15,385 nt of DNA, from NCBI GenBank assembly GCA_934130215.1, contig CAKOXR010000022.1, forward strand, positions 1 to 15,385, in the 5' to 3' direction. A program made the position numbers and the translations under genes. This document shows positions 14,625-15,385 of the stretch, piece by piece. Below the pieces are notes generated by a model, which saw nothing but the letters and a program-made list of their open reading frames with translations, was not told where the DNA came from and ran no database searches. How positions within the stretch are numbered: the stretch's first letter is position 1; every line of letters starts with the position of its first letter. The stretch comes from an uncultured Bacilli bacterium. GTDB lineage: Bacteria; Bacillota_I; Bacilli_A; RF39; UBA660.

Positions 14625-15385
14625 AGGATATTACACTTGGACAATATTATCCGACGGAATCAGTCATTCACCGGCTGGATCCCCGGGTGAAACTGGTGGC
14701 GACACTGATGTACATTGTGTCTCTGTTTCTGTTTCATGATTTTGTGGGATTTATCGTGGTGACACTGTTTTTGATAGCCATTATTCGGATGTCACATGTA
14801 CCGTTTTCCTTTATGCTGAAAGGCGTGCGGGCAATCTGGCTCCTGGTGGTCATCACTGCGGTGTGTAACCTGTTTTTCACACAGGGAGCGCAAACTTATT
14901 TCGCCTGGAAATTTATTCATATTACAGATACCGGTGTCAGCAATGCGGTCTATTTTACGATCCGTCTGGTGTATCTGGTTGTGGGAACCTCGGTAATGAC
15001 GCTGACTACCACACCGAATAAGCTGACAGACGGCTTGGAAGAAGGTTTGAAACCACTTTCTAAAATCGGTGTTCCGGTGCATGAGATTGCCATGATGATG
15101 TCCATTGCCATGCGTTTTATCCCAATCCTGGCAGAGGAAGCGGACAAGATCAAAAAAGCGCAGATGGCAAGAGGAGCGAACTTTGAAGAGGGTAATATCA
15201 TTCAAAAAGCAAAAGCGATGGTACCGATCCTGGTACCGTTGTTTGTGTCAGCATTCCGCAGGGCCAATGATCTGGCGACAGCGATGGAAGCACGCTGTTA
15301 TCATGGTGGTGAAGGACGGACAAAGATGAAACCGCTGCATTATATTTCTGTGGATTACAAAGCGTATGTGGTGATGCTACTGTAT
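14618..15385 (+). CDS. ecfT: EcfT, transmembrane subunit of an energy-coupling-factor vitamin/metal transporter, partial
   Basis: An open frame of 256 codons from ATG 14618 runs to the right edge without a stop; EcfT is usually about 265 residues, so little is missing. Hallmarks: N-terminal DITLGQYYPTESVIHRLDPRVK, several membrane helices (about 24-55, 70-88, 105-130), then the cytoplasmic coupling helices with the two Ala-Arg-small motifs, ARG at 184-186 (KKAQMARGANFEEG) and ARC at 225-227 (AMEARCYHGGEG). These contact the two EcfA ATPases, which power uptake of vitamins or cobalt/nickel through separate S subunits. Base composition and codons (CTG, GTG, CGG) are wholly unlike the rest of the window and look Lachnospiraceae-like. 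A longer frame on the opposite strand here is a shadow and is not called. Confidence 0.9.
   Translation, partial: MLKDITLGQYYPTESVIHRLDPRVKLVATLMYIVSLFLFHDFVGFIVVTLFLIAIIRMSHVPFSFMLKGVRAIWLLVVITAVCNLFFTQGAQTYFAWKFIHITDTGVSNAVYFTIRLVYLVVGTSVMTLTTTPNKLTDGLEEGLKPLSKIGVPVHEIAMMMSIAMRFIPILAEEADKIKKAQMARGANFEEGNIIQKAKAMVPILVPLFVSAFRRANDLATAMEARCYHGGEGRTKMKPLHYISVDYKAYVVMLLY

Noticed and set aside
14792..15205. Minus-strand open frame of 137 codons inside the ecfT region
   Set aside because: It is antisense to a clear EcfT frame that runs from 14618 to the edge; its protein has no family features and is rich in His, Arg and Cys as expected of a shadow.
1..15385. CRISPR array, insertion sequence, prophage or integrase at tRNA-Cys
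   Set aside because: No regularly spaced repeats, no transposase or integrase motifs and no repeat of the tRNA 3' end were seen in the window.

Overview
Bases 1 to about 14575 come from a very AT-rich, low-GC Gram-positive-type (Bacillota) chromosome. Signs of this are AGGAGG-type ribosome binding sites, TATAAT/extended -10 promoters, U-tailed hairpin terminators, and genes for an LTA-synthase-like enzyme, PgsA-type phosphatidyltransferase, ABC-F and GatB. An uncultured gut Bacilli lineage (RF39/Erysipelotrichia/Mollicutes-like) is my best guess, but it is an inference. TGA ends several genes at tight gene junctions and Trp is encoded by TGG, so the standard bacterial code fits. The last ~770 bases have a quite different, much more GC-balanced composition and encode an EcfT typical of Lachnospiraceae-like Clostridia. 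The switch occurs inside gatB, so the right end is most likely a chimeric metagenomic join.

Layout: 1-1302, a TasA/camelysin-like surface protein (runs off the left edge) behind a CDP-alcohol phosphatidyltransferase. 1599-4731, a small DUF4870/Tic20-like membrane protein, a sugar-kinase gene of the NahK/APH type broken by one in-frame TAA, and an ABC-F ATPase translationally coupled to it. 5035-7758, a Zn/Cd/Pb-type P1B ATPase and a divergent TetR regulator, with a perfect consensus promoter overlapped by dyads. 7825-7898, tRNA-Cys(GCA) with its own promoter and terminator. 8044-8220, the remnant of a histidine phosphatase. 8257-14575, a minus-strand run gatB - small anchored protein - dual solute-binding/degenerate GGDEF sensor - YihY-like membrane protein - LTA-synthase-like sulfatase. 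14618-15385, ecfT of a different genome.

Functional links: PgsA makes the phosphatidylglycerol line of lipids that LtaS-type enzymes use as glycerophosphate donor, so both envelope loci are related in pathway though not adjacent. The sensor gene overlaps the yihY-like gene by ATGA, and the small anchored protein gene ends exactly where the sensor starts, suggesting one envelope/sensing transcription unit.

A larger pattern: minus-strand genes at 2018-7047 prefer A-ending codons (GCA, GTA, ACA), while minus-strand genes on both sides (1-1302 and 8044-14575) and the plus-strand tetR prefer T-ending codons. This looks like a local inversion, or another join, with edges near 1.3-2.0 kb and 7.9-8.05 kb. 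I did not find a clear previously undescribed system; the best leads are the degenerate GGDEF sensor operon, the TetR-linked metal ATPase and the composition breaks.
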